This document shows, piece after piece, positions 33,883 through 47,622 of a DNA stretch of 64,000 bases. Each line of letters starts with the position of its first letter. Within the stretch, counting starts at the first letter, position 1. The DNA comes from Actinomadura craniellae (GTDB lineage Bacteria; Actinomycetota; Actinomycetes; Streptosporangiales; Streptosporangiaceae). The notes beneath the pieces are model-generated. The model was not told the DNA's origin and made no database searches. It was given only the letters and a program-made list of their open reading frames with translations. The position numbers were made by a program, and so were the translations under genes. The DNA lies in NCBI RefSeq assembly GCF_003289645.1, contig NZ_QLYX01000010.1:62001-126000 (forward strand). The letters are read 5' to 3'.

Positions 33883-34195
33883 CGCCGCCGAACTCACGCT
33901 CCAGGGAGGCGCGCTGGTTGGCGCCGAGGCCCCGCACACGGCGGGACTCGGCGATGCCCAGGCGCTCCATGATCTGCTTCGCACGGACCTTGCCCACGCC
34001 GGGCAGCGACTCAAGGAGGGCCGAAACCTTCATCTTGCCGATGACGTCGTCGGCCTGCCCGTCCTTGAGAACCTCGGCGAGCGAGGTGCCACCGTGCTTG
34101 AGCCGGTTCTTGACCTCGGCCCGTTCCTTACGGGCCTTGGCAGCCTTCTCCAGGGCTGCGGCGCGCTGTTCGGGGGTTAGGGGCGGAAGAGCCAC
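33869..34195 (-). CDS. mihF: Actinobacterial integration host factor
   Basis: A 108-residue basic nucleoid protein unrelated to proteobacterial IHF. The helical N-terminus ([20 protein letters not shown]) leads to the helix-two-turn-helix [20 protein letters not shown], which binds DNA. Conserved [15 protein letters not shown] closes it. It starts with GTG. A 140-nt 5' region and a good promoter precede it. In streptomycetes this protein affects development and antibiotic formation; here it separates the pyr operon from gmk. Confidence 0.97.
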   Translation of the reverse strand: MALPPLTPEQRAAALEKAAKARKERAEVKNRLKHGGTSLAEVLKDGQADDVIGKMKVSALLESLPGVGKVRAKQIMERLGIAESRRVRGLGANQRASLEREFGGGATR

Positions 34196-34335
34196 GCCGG
34201 TTACCTCGTGTTTCCACTCGACGGAGTCGGACGGGACGGGAAACTAGCGAGTTCAGACCCCATAAAGCAACGTGAAGCCCGGTTTAGTGCGCCATAAAAT
34301 CACGAAAATCACACTCTGAGGTGACCTGAATACGG

Positions 34336-34364
34336 ATTGTACATGATTCTCGGCCTCGCGTCAC
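34336..34364 (-). promoter_or_regulatory. Housekeeping promoter of mihF-gmk-rpoZ
   Basis: On the minus strand GTGACG (34364-34359), a 17-bp spacer and TACAAT (34341-34336) form a near-consensus vegetative promoter, about 140 bp before the mihF start. It lies in an AT-rich 242-bp gap behind pyrF. Confidence 0.65.
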
Positions 34365-34437
34365 CCATTCACTCGCCTGCCAGGGCTTTTGCGCGATCGT
34401 GAAAAATCGCCTCTCCCGCCACTCTCGGCGGCACTCG

Positions 34438-35136
34438 TCACCCGCCCGCGGAGACCGCTCCGAGGGCGGCCGCGACGCCCGCCGCGGCGGCCCCCGGGTC
34501 GGCCGCCCCAGTGATCGGACGGCCGATCACCAAGAGGTCGGCTCCGGCCGCCAGCGCCCGCTCGGGGGTCGCCACCCGGGCCTGGTCCTGCGTCGCGGTG
34601 CCCGCCGGGCGCACCCCGGGCGTGACGAGAGTGATCTCGGGGCCCACCTCCGCGCGGACGGCAGCGGCCTCCTGCGGCGAGCAGACCAGCGCCCGGGCCC
34701 CTGCCCCCACCGCGAGCGTCGCAAGCCGTCGTACGGCCGCTGAGGGCGGTCCTGAGAGGCCGACAGCGTCGAGATCGGCCTTCCCCAATGAGGTGAGCAC
34801 CGTTACCGCCGTGATCAAGGTCTCGGGCGCGGCCTCCAGAGCCGCCTGGATCATCGCCGGCCCGCCCGCGGCGTGCACCGTCAGGAGATCCGGGCGGAGC
34901 CCGGCGACCGCCCGCGCGGCCCCGGCCACGGTCGCCGGGATGTCATGCAGCTTGAGGTCCAGGAACACCCGTGCCGGGCCCGCCTCGCGCACCCGGTGGA
35001 CGGCCTCGGGGCCGTACCGCAGGTACAGCTCCAGCCCGACCTTGACGGTGCTCACGTGCGGAGCGACCAGGCCGGCCCAGCGGGCCGCGGTGTCCAGGTC
35101 CGGTGCGTCCAGGGCGACGGCGACGGGGGCTTTCAC
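34438..35136 (-). CDS. pyrF: Orotidine 5'-phosphate decarboxylase
   Basis: A 232-residue TIM-barrel enzyme giving UMP, the last step of the pathway. Seen are VAVALDAPD, VKVGLELYLRYG, the catalytic FLDLKLHDIPATV (Asp-Lys-Asp array), and the phosphate-binding VTPGVRP and VIGRPIT. The GTG at 35136 overlaps the pyrD stop (GTGA) with GAGGAG eight bases upstream. It is the last gene of the pyr operon. It is of the short group I type rather than the longer mycobacterial type. Confidence 0.96.
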   Translation of the reverse strand: MKAPVAVALDAPDLDTAARWAGLVAPHVSTVKVGLELYLRYGPEAVHRVREAGPARVFLDLKLHDIPATVAGAARAVAGLRPDLLTVHAAGGPAMIQAALEAAPETLITAVTVLTSLGKADLDAVGLSGPPSAAVRRLATLAVGAGARALVCSPQEAAAVRAEVGPEITLVTPGVRPAGTATQDQARVATPERALAAGADLLVIGRPITGAADPGAAAAGVAAALGAVSAGG

Positions 35137-36227
35137 GGTGACATCTCCTCGCTCTCCGCGGGCTCTGCGGGCCCTGCCTGGGGCTTTCCGGCCCGAACGG
35201 AACCGTCCCGCCGTATGGCTTCGGACGCATCGGATGCATCCGCATCGTTGACTGGGATGTCCGGAACGGGTTCCGGACGAATCTGCGGCGGAAAGAAGCC
35301 GGCCGGTTTGTGGGCCAGCCCGACGGCGTCCGCCAACCGCCCGATCCCGCGCTCGGCCAGCGCGTCCTCCAGCTCGCGCAGGATCCGCGTCCCGGCCGAC
35401 GGGTCGTGGAACAGCGTCGTGCCCACGCCCACCGCGCTCGCGCCCGCCAGGACGAACTCCAGCGCGTCCAGCCCGGTGGCGACCCCCCCGATCCCGACGA
35501 TCGGGGTGCGGGGCAGGGCGGCGTGCACCTGGTAGACGCAGCGGACGGCCACCGGGCGGATGGCCGGCCCCGACAGGCCGCCGGAGACCCCGGTCAGCGC
35601 CGGGCGCAGGGTGACCGGGTCGATCGCCATCCCGACCATCGTGTTGACCAGCGACAGCCCGTCGGCGCCCGCGTCCGCGCACGCCAGCGCAATCGTCACG
35701 ATGTCGGTGACGTCGGGGGCCAGCTTGGCCAGCACCGGGATCTCCGGCCGGGTGTGCCGCCGCACGGCGCGCACCACCTCGGCGGCCGGACCGGGGTGCG
35801 AGCCGAACGTCCGCCCCCGGTCCTCGGCGTTGGGGGCCGAGACGTTCACCTCGACCGCCGCGACCCCGGCGACCTCGCTCAGCCGCCGCGCCACCGCCGT
35901 GTACTCGGCGACCCCGTTGCCGACGATCGACACCACGGTGCGGGCGCCCTGCCCGGCCAGCCAGGGCAGGTCCCGCTCCAGGAAGCCGTCCAGGCCGGGG
36001 CCGGGCAGCCCCGCCGCGGTCAGCATGCCGCTCGGGGTCTCGGCCGCCCGCGGGGTCGGCCGGCCCGCCCGCGGCTGCGGCGTCACCGAGGCGGTGACGA
36101 ACGCGCCCAGCCGGGACAGGTCCACGAACCGGGCCAGTTCCCGGCCCGAACCGCCGCAACCGGCCGCGGTCATGATCGGGTTGGGCAGTTCCAGGGCGCC
36201 CAGCCGGGTGGTCATCGCAACGCTCAT
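35133..36227 (-). CDS. pyrD: Dihydroorotate dehydrogenase, class 1B-like catalytic subunit, active Cys replaced
   Basis: A ~364-residue FMN TIM barrel paired with PyrK, hence class 1B. FMN and orotate motifs are visible: NPIMTAAGCGGSG, VVSIVGN, LAKLAPDVTDI, SLVNTMVGM and IVGIGGVATG. In the active-site loop the family has N-x-S-C-P-N with Cys as catalytic base; here it reads VNVSAPN, so Cys is Ala (codon gcc, at about 35847). About 50 extra C-terminal residues are acidic and unassigned. The ATG at 36227 is likely, though an ATG at 36215 is possible. It lies 40 bp after pyrK. Confidence 0.93.
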   Translation of the reverse strand: MSVAMTTRLGALELPNPIMTAAGCGGSGRELARFVDLSRLGAFVTASVTPQPRAGRPTPRAAETPSGMLTAAGLPGPGLDGFLERDLPWLAGQGARTVVSIVGNGVAEYTAVARRLSEVAGVAAVEVNVSAPNAEDRGRTFGSHPGPAAEVVRAVRRHTRPEIPVLAKLAPDVTDIVTIALACADAGADGLSLVNTMVGMAIDPVTLRPALTGVSGGLSGPAIRPVAVRCVYQVHAALPRTPIVGIGGVATGLDALEFVLAGASAVGVGTTLFHDPSAGTRILRELEDALAERGIGRLADAVGLAHKPAGFFPPQIRPEPVPDIPVNDADASDASEAIRRDGSVRAGKPQAGPAEPAESEEMSP

Positions 36228-36267
36228 GGTGTGCCCCAGCCGGTCTCGCAGCGGTGTCTCGGTCCGG

Positions 36268-37164
36268 TCATCGCGGGCCCTCCGCACCGAAACGGACGGC
36301 GGCGTGGGCACCGGGGGCGCCGATGGCGTCGAACGGGATCGTCCCCAGATCGCCCCAGCGCACCCGCTCGCCGCGCAGCACCGGGCCGTCGGCGCAGGCC
36401 CGCACCATCCGGGTCACCCCGTCGTCCCCGACGATCGGCAGCACGCACGTCAGGCACAGCCCGGTGCCGCAGGCCCCGGTCTCCTGCAAGAACTCCTCCA
36501 CCGAAACCTGCGAGGGGATGCCGTACTCGGTGGCGATCGCGGTCACCGTGCGCAGCAGCGCGGTCGGGCCACACGCGTAGACCACCTCCGCGGCGGCCTC
36601 GTCCACGGCCCGGGGCAGCACGTCGGCGACCGTGCCCGCCGTGCCCAGCGAGCCGTCCGCGGTGGCCACGGTCGCCGAGTCGCCGATGCGCTGCGCGGAC
36701 CGCGCGCCGAACACCCGGCGCGCGTCCGGGCCGCCCAGCACGAAGTGCACCGGGCAGCCGCGCCGGCGCAGCACGTCGGCCAGCGCGAACAGCGAGGCCG
36801 CGCCCGGGCCGCCGCCGACCAGCAGGCAGCTCACCGGGTCGCGGGGCAGCCGGAAGGGCCGGCCCAGCGGGCCGACGAGGTCGACCGAGTCCCGGGACCG
36901 GCGGCCGGCCAGCCACGCGGTGCCCGGGTCACGGTCGGCGAACACGAACTCCACCGTGCCGCCGTAGTCGGACTTCACCTCGTACACGCCGAAGCAGCGG
37001 CGCATCAGCCGGGCCGTGTGCTCCCCGCCGACGGCGAGCGCGACGAACTGACCGGGCCGGAACCGCTCGGCGACCGCGGGGGCCACCAGCGTCATGGCGT
37101 AGTAGTCCTGCACCTGCCGGACCGTCAGGACCGTGGCCGAGGTCTGCACCGGCGCGTCCGACAT
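36268..37164 (-). CDS. pyrK: Dihydroorotate dehydrogenase electron transfer subunit
   Basis: A ~298-residue FAD/2Fe-2S protein passing electrons from PyrD to NAD+. The ferredoxin-reductase-like core has FRPGQFVALAVGG, the NAD-binding LLVGGGPGAASLFAL, and a C-terminal cluster site CGTGLCLTCVLP with a later Cys in VRACADGP (C-x4-C-x2-C-xn-C). The ATG at 37164 has AGGAAGAG upstream; an ATG at 37170 is equally possible. It lies 17 bp after carB. Its presence defines PyrD as class 1B. Confidence 0.95.
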   Translation of the reverse strand: MSDAPVQTSATVLTVRQVQDYYAMTLVAPAVAERFRPGQFVALAVGGEHTARLMRRCFGVYEVKSDYGGTVEFVFADRDPGTAWLAGRRSRDSVDLVGPLGRPFRLPRDPVSCLLVGGGPGAASLFALADVLRRRGCPVHFVLGGPDARRVFGARSAQRIGDSATVATADGSLGTAGTVADVLPRAVDEAAAEVVYACGPTALLRTVTAIATEYGIPSQVSVEEFLQETGACGTGLCLTCVLPIVGDDGVTRMVRACADGPVLRGERVRWGDLGTIPFDAIGAPGAHAAVRFGAEGPR

Positions 37165-37181
37165 CCGCATCTCTTCCTTTC

Positions 37182-40516
<3,335 letters not shown>

Positions 40517-40517
<1 letters not shown>

Positions 40518-41647
40518 CAGCCCTGCTCCTTCCGGTCCATCAGCTCGCAGAAACGGTCGAACAGGCCGGTGGCGTCGTGCGGGCCGGCCGCCGCCTCCGG
40601 GTGGTACTGGACGCTGAACGCGGGCCGGTCGATCAGCCGCAGGCCCTCGACGCACCCGTCGTTGAGGTTGACGTGGGTGACCTCGGCCCGCCCGTAGGGG
40701 GTGTCGAAGGCGCGGTCCACGGGGGCCTCGACGGCGAACCCGTGGTTGTGCGCGGACACGTCCACGCGTCCCGTCGCCCGGTCCTGCACCGGCTGGTTGA
40801 TGCCCCGGTGGCCGAACCGCAGCTTGTAGGTGCCCAGGCCCAGAGCCCGGCCGAAGATCTGGTTGCCGAAGCAGATCCCGAAGAACGGGACACCGGCGTC
40901 GAGCACCCCGCGCAGCGCCGCCACCGCGTAGTCGGCGGCGGCCGGGTCGCCCGGGCCGTTGCTGAAGAACACCCCGTCGGGGCGCAGCGCCAGGATCTCC
41001 TCGGCCGTGCTGGTGGGCGGCAGGACGTGCACCTCGCAGCCGCGCTCGGCCATCCGGTGCGGCGTCATCGCCTTGATCCCCAGGTCCACGGCGGCGACGG
41101 TGAACCGCCGCGCGCCGATCGCGGGCACGACGTACGGCTCGGTGGTGCCGACCTCGCGGGCCAGGTCCGCGCCGACCATGGACGGGCTGGCCAGCACCCG
41201 CTCCAGCAGCGCCGCCGGGTCCGTCTCGGTGGTGGAGATCCCGGCCCGCATGGCGCCCCGATCACGCAGGTGCCGGGTCAGCGCGCGGGTGCCGGGCATC
41301 GCGATGCCGACCACCCCGGCCGCGGCGAGCTCGTCGCCCAGCGAGCGGCGGGACCGCCAGTTCGACGCGATCCGGGCAGGCTCGCGCACCACGTAGCCGG
41401 CGACCTGGATGCGCCCCGACTCGGGGTCCTCGTCGTTGACCCCGGTGTTGCCGATGTGCGGGGCCGTCATCGCCACGATCTGGCGGTGGTAGGAGGGGTC
41501 GGTCAGGGTCTCCTGGTAACCGGTCATGCCGGTGTTGAAGACCATCTCCCCGAAGGTCTCGCCCGCGGCGCCGAACCCGGTGCCGTGGAAGGTCCGGCCG
41601 TCCTCCAGGACGAGCATGGCCTCGTTCGTCGGGTGCGTCGGGTCCAT
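40517..41647 (-). CDS. carA: Carbamoyl-phosphate synthase small subunit
   Basis: A ~376-residue glutamine amidotransferase supplying ammonia to CarB. The N-terminal domain has [20 protein letters not shown]. The class I amidotransferase domain has [10 protein letters not shown] (nucleophile Cys; the usual GICLGHQ reads GICFGNQ) and the catalytic His-Glu in VQYHPEA. The ATG at 41647 is preferred for its GGAAGGA site; starts at 41665 and 41671 are possible. It follows pyrC directly, with no intervening PH-domain gene such as some actinobacteria carry. Confidence 0.97.
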
Positions 41648-41667
41648 CGCTTCCTTCCGCTGCATGC

Positions 41668-42951
41668 TCATACGAGCTTCCCGTCCAGGACGGTGGTGCG
41701 GCCGCGCAGGAACGTCGCCACCACGCGGCCGGGCAGTTCCAGCCCCACATAGGGGGTGTTGCGGCTCTTGGACGCGAACCCGGCCGGGTCCACCGAAAAC
41801 CGGACCGACGGATCATAGAGGGTGACGTTGGCCGGGGAACCCACGGCCAGCGGCAGCCCCTGGCCGGTCAGCCGGCCGATCCTGGCGGGACGGACGGCCA
41901 TCCGGTCGGCCACGCCGGCCCAGTCGAGCAGGCCGGTGTCGACCATCGCCTCCTGGACCACCGGCAGCGCCGTCTCCAGGCCGATCATGCCCATCGCGGC
42001 CTGCGCCCACTCGGTCTCCTTGGCCTCCACCGGGTGCGGCGCGTGGTCGGTGGCGACGCAGTCGATGGTGCCGTCGGCGAGGCCAGCGCGCAGCGCGGCG
42101 ACGTCCTCGGCGGTACGCAGCGGCGGGTTGACCTTGTAGATCGGGTCGTAACCCTCGGCCCGGCGGTCGTCGAGCAGCAGGTGGTGCGGGGTCACCTCGG
42201 CGGTGACCTGCCAGCCCTTGCTCTTCGCCCAGCGGATGATCTCCACCGAGCCGGCCGTGGAGACGTGGCAGACGTGCAGCCGGGAACCGACGTGCGCGGC
42301 GAGCAGGCAATCGCGGGCGATGATCGCCTCCTCGGCCACCGCGGGCCAGCCGCGCAGCCCCAGCCGGGCCGACATCACGCCCTCGTTCATCTGGGCGCCC
42401 TCGGTGAGCCGGGGCTCCTGGGCATGCTGGGCGACGACGCCGTCGAACGCCTTCACGTACTCCAGCGCCCGGCGCATGATCACCGCGTCGGACACGCAGT
42501 GCCCGTCGTCGGAGAACACCCGGACCCGGGCCGCCGAGTCGGCCATCGCGCCCAGCTCGGCCAGCTGCCGCCCCTCGATCCCGCGGGTGACCGCGCCGAC
42601 CGGGTGCACGTCGCAGTGGCCGGCCTCGCGGCCCAGCCGCCAGACCTGCTCGACCACCCCGGCGGTGTCGGCCACCGGCTCGGTGTTGGCCATGGCGTGC
42701 ACGGCGGTGTAGCCGCCCCGCGCGGCGGCGCGGGTGCCGGACTCGACCGTCTCGGCATCCTCGCGGCCCGGCTCGCGCAGGTGGGTGTGCAGGTCGACCA
42801 GGCCGGGCAGGGCGATCAGGCCGGCGGCGTCGACGACCTCCGCGCCCGGTGCGGACAGCCCGGCGCCGACCTCGGCGACCATGCCGTCCCGCAGCAGGAG
42901 GTCGGTCGCGTCCCCGCCGAGGATCCGCGCGCCCTTGATCACGATGTTCAC
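41668..42951 (-). CDS. pyrC: Dihydroorotase
   Basis: A 427-residue class I dihydroorotase, a binuclear-zinc amidohydrolase. Ligands are seen in [28 protein letters not shown] and [10 protein letters not shown] (catalytic Asp). The GTG at 42951 is chosen because GGAG lies eight bases upstream; a GTG at 42969 overlapping the pyrB stop has no better site. It overlaps or abuts pyrB and carA, so the operon is contiguous. Confidence 0.97.
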   Translation of the reverse strand: MNIVIKGARILGGDATDLLLRDGMVAEVGAGLSAPGAEVVDAAGLIALPGLVDLHTHLREPGREDAETVESGTRAAARGGYTAVHAMANTEPVADTAGVVEQVWRLGREAGHCDVHPVGAVTRGIEGRQLAELGAMADSAARVRVFSDDGHCVSDAVIMRRALEYVKAFDGVVAQHAQEPRLTEGAQMNEGVMSARLGLRGWPAVAEEAIIARDCLLAAHVGSRLHVCHVSTAGSVEIIRWAKSKGWQVTAEVTPHHLLLDDRRAEGYDPIYKVNPPLRTAEDVAALRAGLADGTIDCVATDHAPHPVEAKETEWAQAAMGMIGLETALPVVQEAMVDTGLLDWAGVADRMAVRPARIGRLTGQGLPLAVGSPANVTLYDPSVRFSVDPAGFASKSRNTPYVGLELPGRVVATFLRGRTTVLDGKLV

Positions 42952-42965
42952 TTCGTTCGCTCCGC

Positions 42966-44794
<1,829 letters not shown>

Positions 44795-44810
44795 TTAAGC
44801 CGTCCCCGTT

Positions 44811-44829
44811 TTACCGTCACTGTCCGTAA
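44811..44829. promoter_or_regulatory. BldD-box-like palindrome upstream of bldD
   Basis: TTACCGTCACTGTCCGTAA includes TnAC-N5-GTnA (44817-44829), close to the BldD operator pattern with two mismatches in the centre. It lies about 165 bp upstream of bldD. Autorepression of bldD is established in Streptomyces; a site here is inferred. Confidence 0.4.
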
Positions 44830-44878
44830 CCATCCCTGGAGACGGAATCCCTGGGCAGACCGGCCCCCTGGCCACTGA

Positions 44879-44935
44879 GCGTGCACCACCGCGGTGCACG
44901 CGCCCCGGGGAAAGGGGAGTCGTGGAACACTCCCC
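44879..44935. promoter_or_regulatory. Two hairpins in the bldD leader region
   Basis: GCGTGCACC (44879-44887) is inverted at 44893-44901 with a 5-nt spacer. GGGGAGT (44914-44920) is inverted as ACTCCCC at 44929-44935. Both lie 60-115 bp before bldD and could be an operator and a leader hairpin. The rest of the 460-bp gap between pyrR and bldD (44534-44993) holds only a T-rich run near 44772-44780 and a 6-bp inverted repeat at 44785-44802. Confidence 0.4.
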
Positions 44936-44993
44936 CGCTCTGTTTCCCGACACCTGACAACGACGACGAAAGTGAGCCTGGGGGGCCGCAAAG

Positions 44994-45488
44994 ATGCCGT
45001 CTGAATACGCAAAGGCTCTCGGCGCGAGGCTTCGCGCCATCCGCACCCAGCAGGGTCTGTCCCTGCACGGCGTGGAAGAGAAGTCACGTGGCCGCTGGAA
45101 GGCCGTCGTCGTGGGTTCGTACGAGCGGGGCGACCGCGCCGTCACCGTTCAGAAGCTGGCCGAGCTCGCCGATTTCTACGGCGTGCCGGTCTCCGAGTTG
45201 CTGCCCGGCGGCGCCGCGCCGAGTCCGCTCGGGCCGACGCCGAAACTCGTCATCGATCTCGAGCGCCTGCAACAGCTTCCGAAGGACAAGGCCGGTCCCC
45301 TCGCCCGTTACGCCGCGACGATCCAGAGCCAGCGGGGCGACTACAACGGAAAGGTTCTGTCCATCCGGCAGGAGGACCTCCGGTCCCTGGCCGTCATCTA
45401 TGACAAGTCCCCGACCGAGCTGACCGAAGAGCTCATCGGGTGGGGCGTGCTCGACCCCGAGGCGAGGCGCGCCGTAGAGGCGTTCTGA
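44994..45488 (+). CDS. bldD: Developmental master regulator BldD
   Basis: A 164-residue regulator that represses sporulation genes while bound to c-di-GMP. The N-terminal Xre helix-turn-helix covers residues 5-70 (ALGARLRAIRTQQGLSLHGV, SRGRWKAVVVGSYERGDRAV). The C-terminal domain has the c-di-GMP signature RGD-x8-RQED within residues 117-131. Length and sequence are those of BldD in sporulating actinomycetes. It is monocistronic, divergent from the pyr operon, and followed by a very long hairpin. Confidence 0.98.
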   Translation: MPSEYAKALGARLRAIRTQQGLSLHGVEEKSRGRWKAVVVGSYERGDRAVTVQKLAELADFYGVPVSELLPGGAAPSPLGPTPKLVIDLERLQQLPKDKAGPLARYAATIQSQRGDYNGKVLSIRQEDLRSLAVIYDKSPTELTEELIGWGVLDPEARRAVEAF

Positions 45489-45548
45489 CCCGTCCGCGCG
45501 GCCGGTCAGCCGGCCGCGCGGGCGGGCACCCCTGGGATCGTGACATGG

Positions 45549-45605
45549 GCCGGTTCCGGGCGGTGGCGGCACACACGATGTGCGCCGCCACCGCCCGGAA
45601 CCGGC
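45549..45605 (+). terminator. Long hairpin terminator of bldD
   Basis: 45549-45570 pairs perfectly with 45584-45605 (22 bp). Four further base pairs inside (CACA/TGTG) follow after one mismatch, with a CGA loop. It begins 60 bp after the bldD stop and is among the strongest hairpins in the window. Confidence 0.8.
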
Positions 45606-45896
45606 TCTCGTCATCTCCGGGATCTCCGGGATCTCCTGGCCGCCGGGCGAAGGTCCGCGGCCGGCGGTCGCCGGCCGCGCCGGTGGCCCGCCCCAGGGGG
45701 TGGGCGGCCACCGGCGCGACGGGCGCGAGCGCGCCCGTCCGTCGCCTGGACGGGCGGGCGTGCTCGTCTGGCCGGAGCCGCACCCGGGAGGGACGGACGG
45801 CTCCGGCGGCCGGGCTACCGCCGTGCCGGAGGGGAAGAGCACGTGGCGAAGGCCCGGTGCGACGCCGGGTCGGCGAGACCCGGCGGAACGGATCGG
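45606..45896. other. GC-rich intergenic stretch with short repeats
   Basis: No gene is supported. It contains a short tandem repeat of ATCTCCGGG units near 45613-45640 and many GC-rich partial inverted repeats, for example around 45656-45720. It separates bldD from the convergent HEPN gene. Confidence 0.5.
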
Positions 45897-46385
45897 TCAG
45901 CTGGCCCGGATGTCGCGGATGGGCAGCGTGGGCTGGCCGGGCACACCGAGGGTGTCCTCGACCAGGGTCACGAAGATCTCGGCGTCGTGCAGCAGTTCGT
46001 CGGCCTCGCGTGCGCTGACCGCGCGCGGCAGACCAGCCTCGGCCGCGGCCCGCTTGTCGGCGCCGGCGGCGAAGAAGGCGGCCCACTCACGCAGTGCCGG
46101 TTCGGCCTCGGGCAGTAGCACCCACACGCTCCGGGGCCGGCCGCGGCGACGGGTGTCGACCGGTTCACGGCAGGTGAGGACCGCCGCGGCCGCGCGCAGC
46201 GCCGCCAGGTGCGCCTCGACGTAACGGGCGGCCGGAGAGGTCGCCTCGGCGGCCTCGGCCAGGCCCATCCGGGCGGCGTGCAGTTGCCCGATCGCCGTGT
46301 GACCGGTGCGGGGAGACGGCACCCGGCGCGGACCCGGCACGGGATCGGGCTGAGCGTTGCGTCGCGCGGTCGTCGATCCGGACAT
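45897..46385 (-). CDS. SAV_6107-family HEPN-domain protein
   Basis: A 162-residue all-helical protein. Conserved family stretches are ARYVEAHLAALRAAAAVL, WVLLPEAEPALREWAAFFAA and DELLHDAEIFVTLVED. HEPN folds often act as RNases or nucleotide-binding modules, but this family's activity is unknown. In streptomycetes it is found near translesion-synthesis genes. The ATG at 46385 follows GGAAGGAG. A perfect SOS box about 190 bp upstream suggests LexA control and a role in DNA-damage response. Confidence 0.9.
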   Translation of the reverse strand: MSGSTTARRNAQPDPVPGPRRVPSPRTGHTAIGQLHAARMGLAEAAEATSPAARYVEAHLAALRAAAAVLTCREPVDTRRRGRPRSVWVLLPEAEPALREWAAFFAAGADKRAAAEAGLPRAVSAREADELLHDAEIFVTLVEDTLGVPGQPTLPIRDIRAS

Positions 46386-46723
46386 GGCGTATCTCCTTCC
46401 GGGGCGGCGGCGCCCAGTGCCCCACTGGCACGGCGGGCTCCGCCTCGGAACGCGAGCCGACGGGAGCCGGCCGGGCGGAGCGCTTCCCCACACCCCGCCC
46501 GGCCGTCACGCCCCACCCGGTTGCGCTGCCCGGGCGGGCCATGCCCGGCACGGTCCGCGAGTCCCGTACCACCTCGAACATGAGTTCGACGCATCTCCAG
46601 TAAACCCGGACACCCCGGATTCGTCAATACGTTCGAACATGCACCGCAGCCCCACGTGATCACGCCAGGTCAGCAGCACCCCTCAAGGAGAACAGAAGGG
46701 TCTGACAAAACGTCCCAGGAGGG
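46386..46723. other. Upstream region of the HEPN gene
   Basis: A 338-bp gap holding the promoter region of the HEPN gene with its SOS box, and the downstream end of the L,D-transpeptidase gene. TCGAACATG occurs twice, at 46574 inside the SOS box and at 46633. An open frame starting inside the SOS box (46581, minus) was not accepted as a gene. Confidence 0.5.
46574..46589. promoter_or_regulatory. LexA SOS box
   Basis: TCGAACATGAGTTCGA is a perfect TCGAAC-N4-GTTCGA palindrome, the established actinobacterial/Gram-positive LexA site. It lies 189 bp upstream of the HEPN gene start, with no other gene in that direction. A half-site-like TCGAACAT lies at 46633-46640. Confidence 0.8.
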
Positions 46724-47533
46724 TCAGGAGGGGCGACGGACGTGCACGGGGACGTTGGTGCCCACGAGCCGCGGGAAGACCTCCGCGACATGCATCGGCA
46801 GCCGGACGCAGCCGTGCGAGTCCGGATAGGACGGCACCGTCAGGGAGCCGTGGAAGGCGATGCCCCCGTTGAAGTAGATCGGGTTGTAAAGCTGCCCGAG
46901 CGGCGAGGTCTCCCAGCCGCTCGCCCGCCGGCCCGTCCGGAAGTCGCCCGTCGGGGTACCGGCGTACCGGCAGCGCGGCTTGGTGGCACCGAAGTCACGG
47001 GCGCAGTAGTACTCGCCGTTGCCAGACGAGATGGTCGAGATCAGCGCCACCTGGCCGGCCTGGTAGACGACCAGGTACTGGCGGCGCAGATCCACGTCGA
47101 CCCGGGTCCGTTCCCGCTTGGCGCTGACGGGCCGTGGCGCCTTCGGGGCGTCCAGCGCGGCCCAGAACCGCTTGTCGACCGTCCCGCTCACCTTGAGGCT
47201 GTTCACCTTCTGGAAGGCCCACACGGCGCGCTGCAGCGTCGGGCCGTACTTGCCGTCGATCTTGCCCGGGTCGTACTTGAGCTCTTTCAGCCGCTGCTGC
47301 AGCGCCCGCACGTCGGCGTTCCGCGCTCCGGGTTTGAGGGTCCGCCGGACGAGCGGCGTCGGGGTGGGGGTGGGAGACGTGGGGGCGGGCGTCGCCGTCG
47401 TCGGCGTGGCCGGAGCGGATCGCGTCGCACCAACGCCGTCGGCGCGGGCCTGTGACGACCCCCCGGAACAGCCGGCGAGCACCATGATCCCACCGATCAC
47501 CACAATTCCGGCCGAACCCGAACGCATACTCAT
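46724..47533 (-). CDS. L,D-transpeptidase lipoprotein with peptidoglycan-binding domain
   Basis: A 269-residue lipoprotein. The signal peptide ends in lipobox VLAGC. A Pro/Thr linker (residues ~35-65) leads to a PG-binding-1 domain (~68-125, ADVRALQQRLKELKYDPG). The YkuD domain (~140-268) has IAFHGS and SHGCVRLP with the catalytic His and Cys. It should cross-link peptidoglycan 3-3 outside the membrane. The ATG at 47533 follows GGGGGCG. It is divergent from the YbaK gene. Confidence 0.95.
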   Translation of the reverse strand: MSMRSGSAGIVVIGGIMVLAGCSGGSSQARADGVGATRSAPATPTTATPAPTSPTPTPTPLVRRTLKPGARNADVRALQQRLKELKYDPGKIDGKYGPTLQRAVWAFQKVNSLKVSGTVDKRFWAALDAPKAPRPVSAKRERTRVDVDLRRQYLVVYQAGQVALISTISSGNGEYYCARDFGATKPRCRYAGTPTGDFRTGRRASGWETSPLGQLYNPIYFNGGIAFHGSLTVPSYPDSHGCVRLPMHVAEVFPRLVGTNVPVHVRRPS

Positions 47534-47609
47534 ATGTCGCCCCCTATCGCTGTCACCATCCTGACGTGTTCGTTGGATGTTTCAAACCGGCCCGCGGGTT
47601 CGGCACCCC

Positions 47610-47615
47610 TAGAGT
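47610..47615 (+). promoter_or_regulatory. -10 element TAGAGT of the YbaK-like gene
   Basis: The hexamer is seven bases upstream of the ATG at 47623 with no ribosome site, consistent with a leaderless transcript. Confidence 0.5.
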
Positions 47616-47622
47616 GCGGACC

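Noticed and set aside
45606-45720. ATCTCCGGG tandem repeats considered as a CRISPR or iteron array
   Set aside because: Only two to three 9-bp units with no spacers and no cas or rep gene nearby.
46165-46581. Open frame starting inside the SOS box on the minus strand
   Set aside because: No ribosome site, low-complexity basic sequence, and it overlaps the well-supported HEPN gene.
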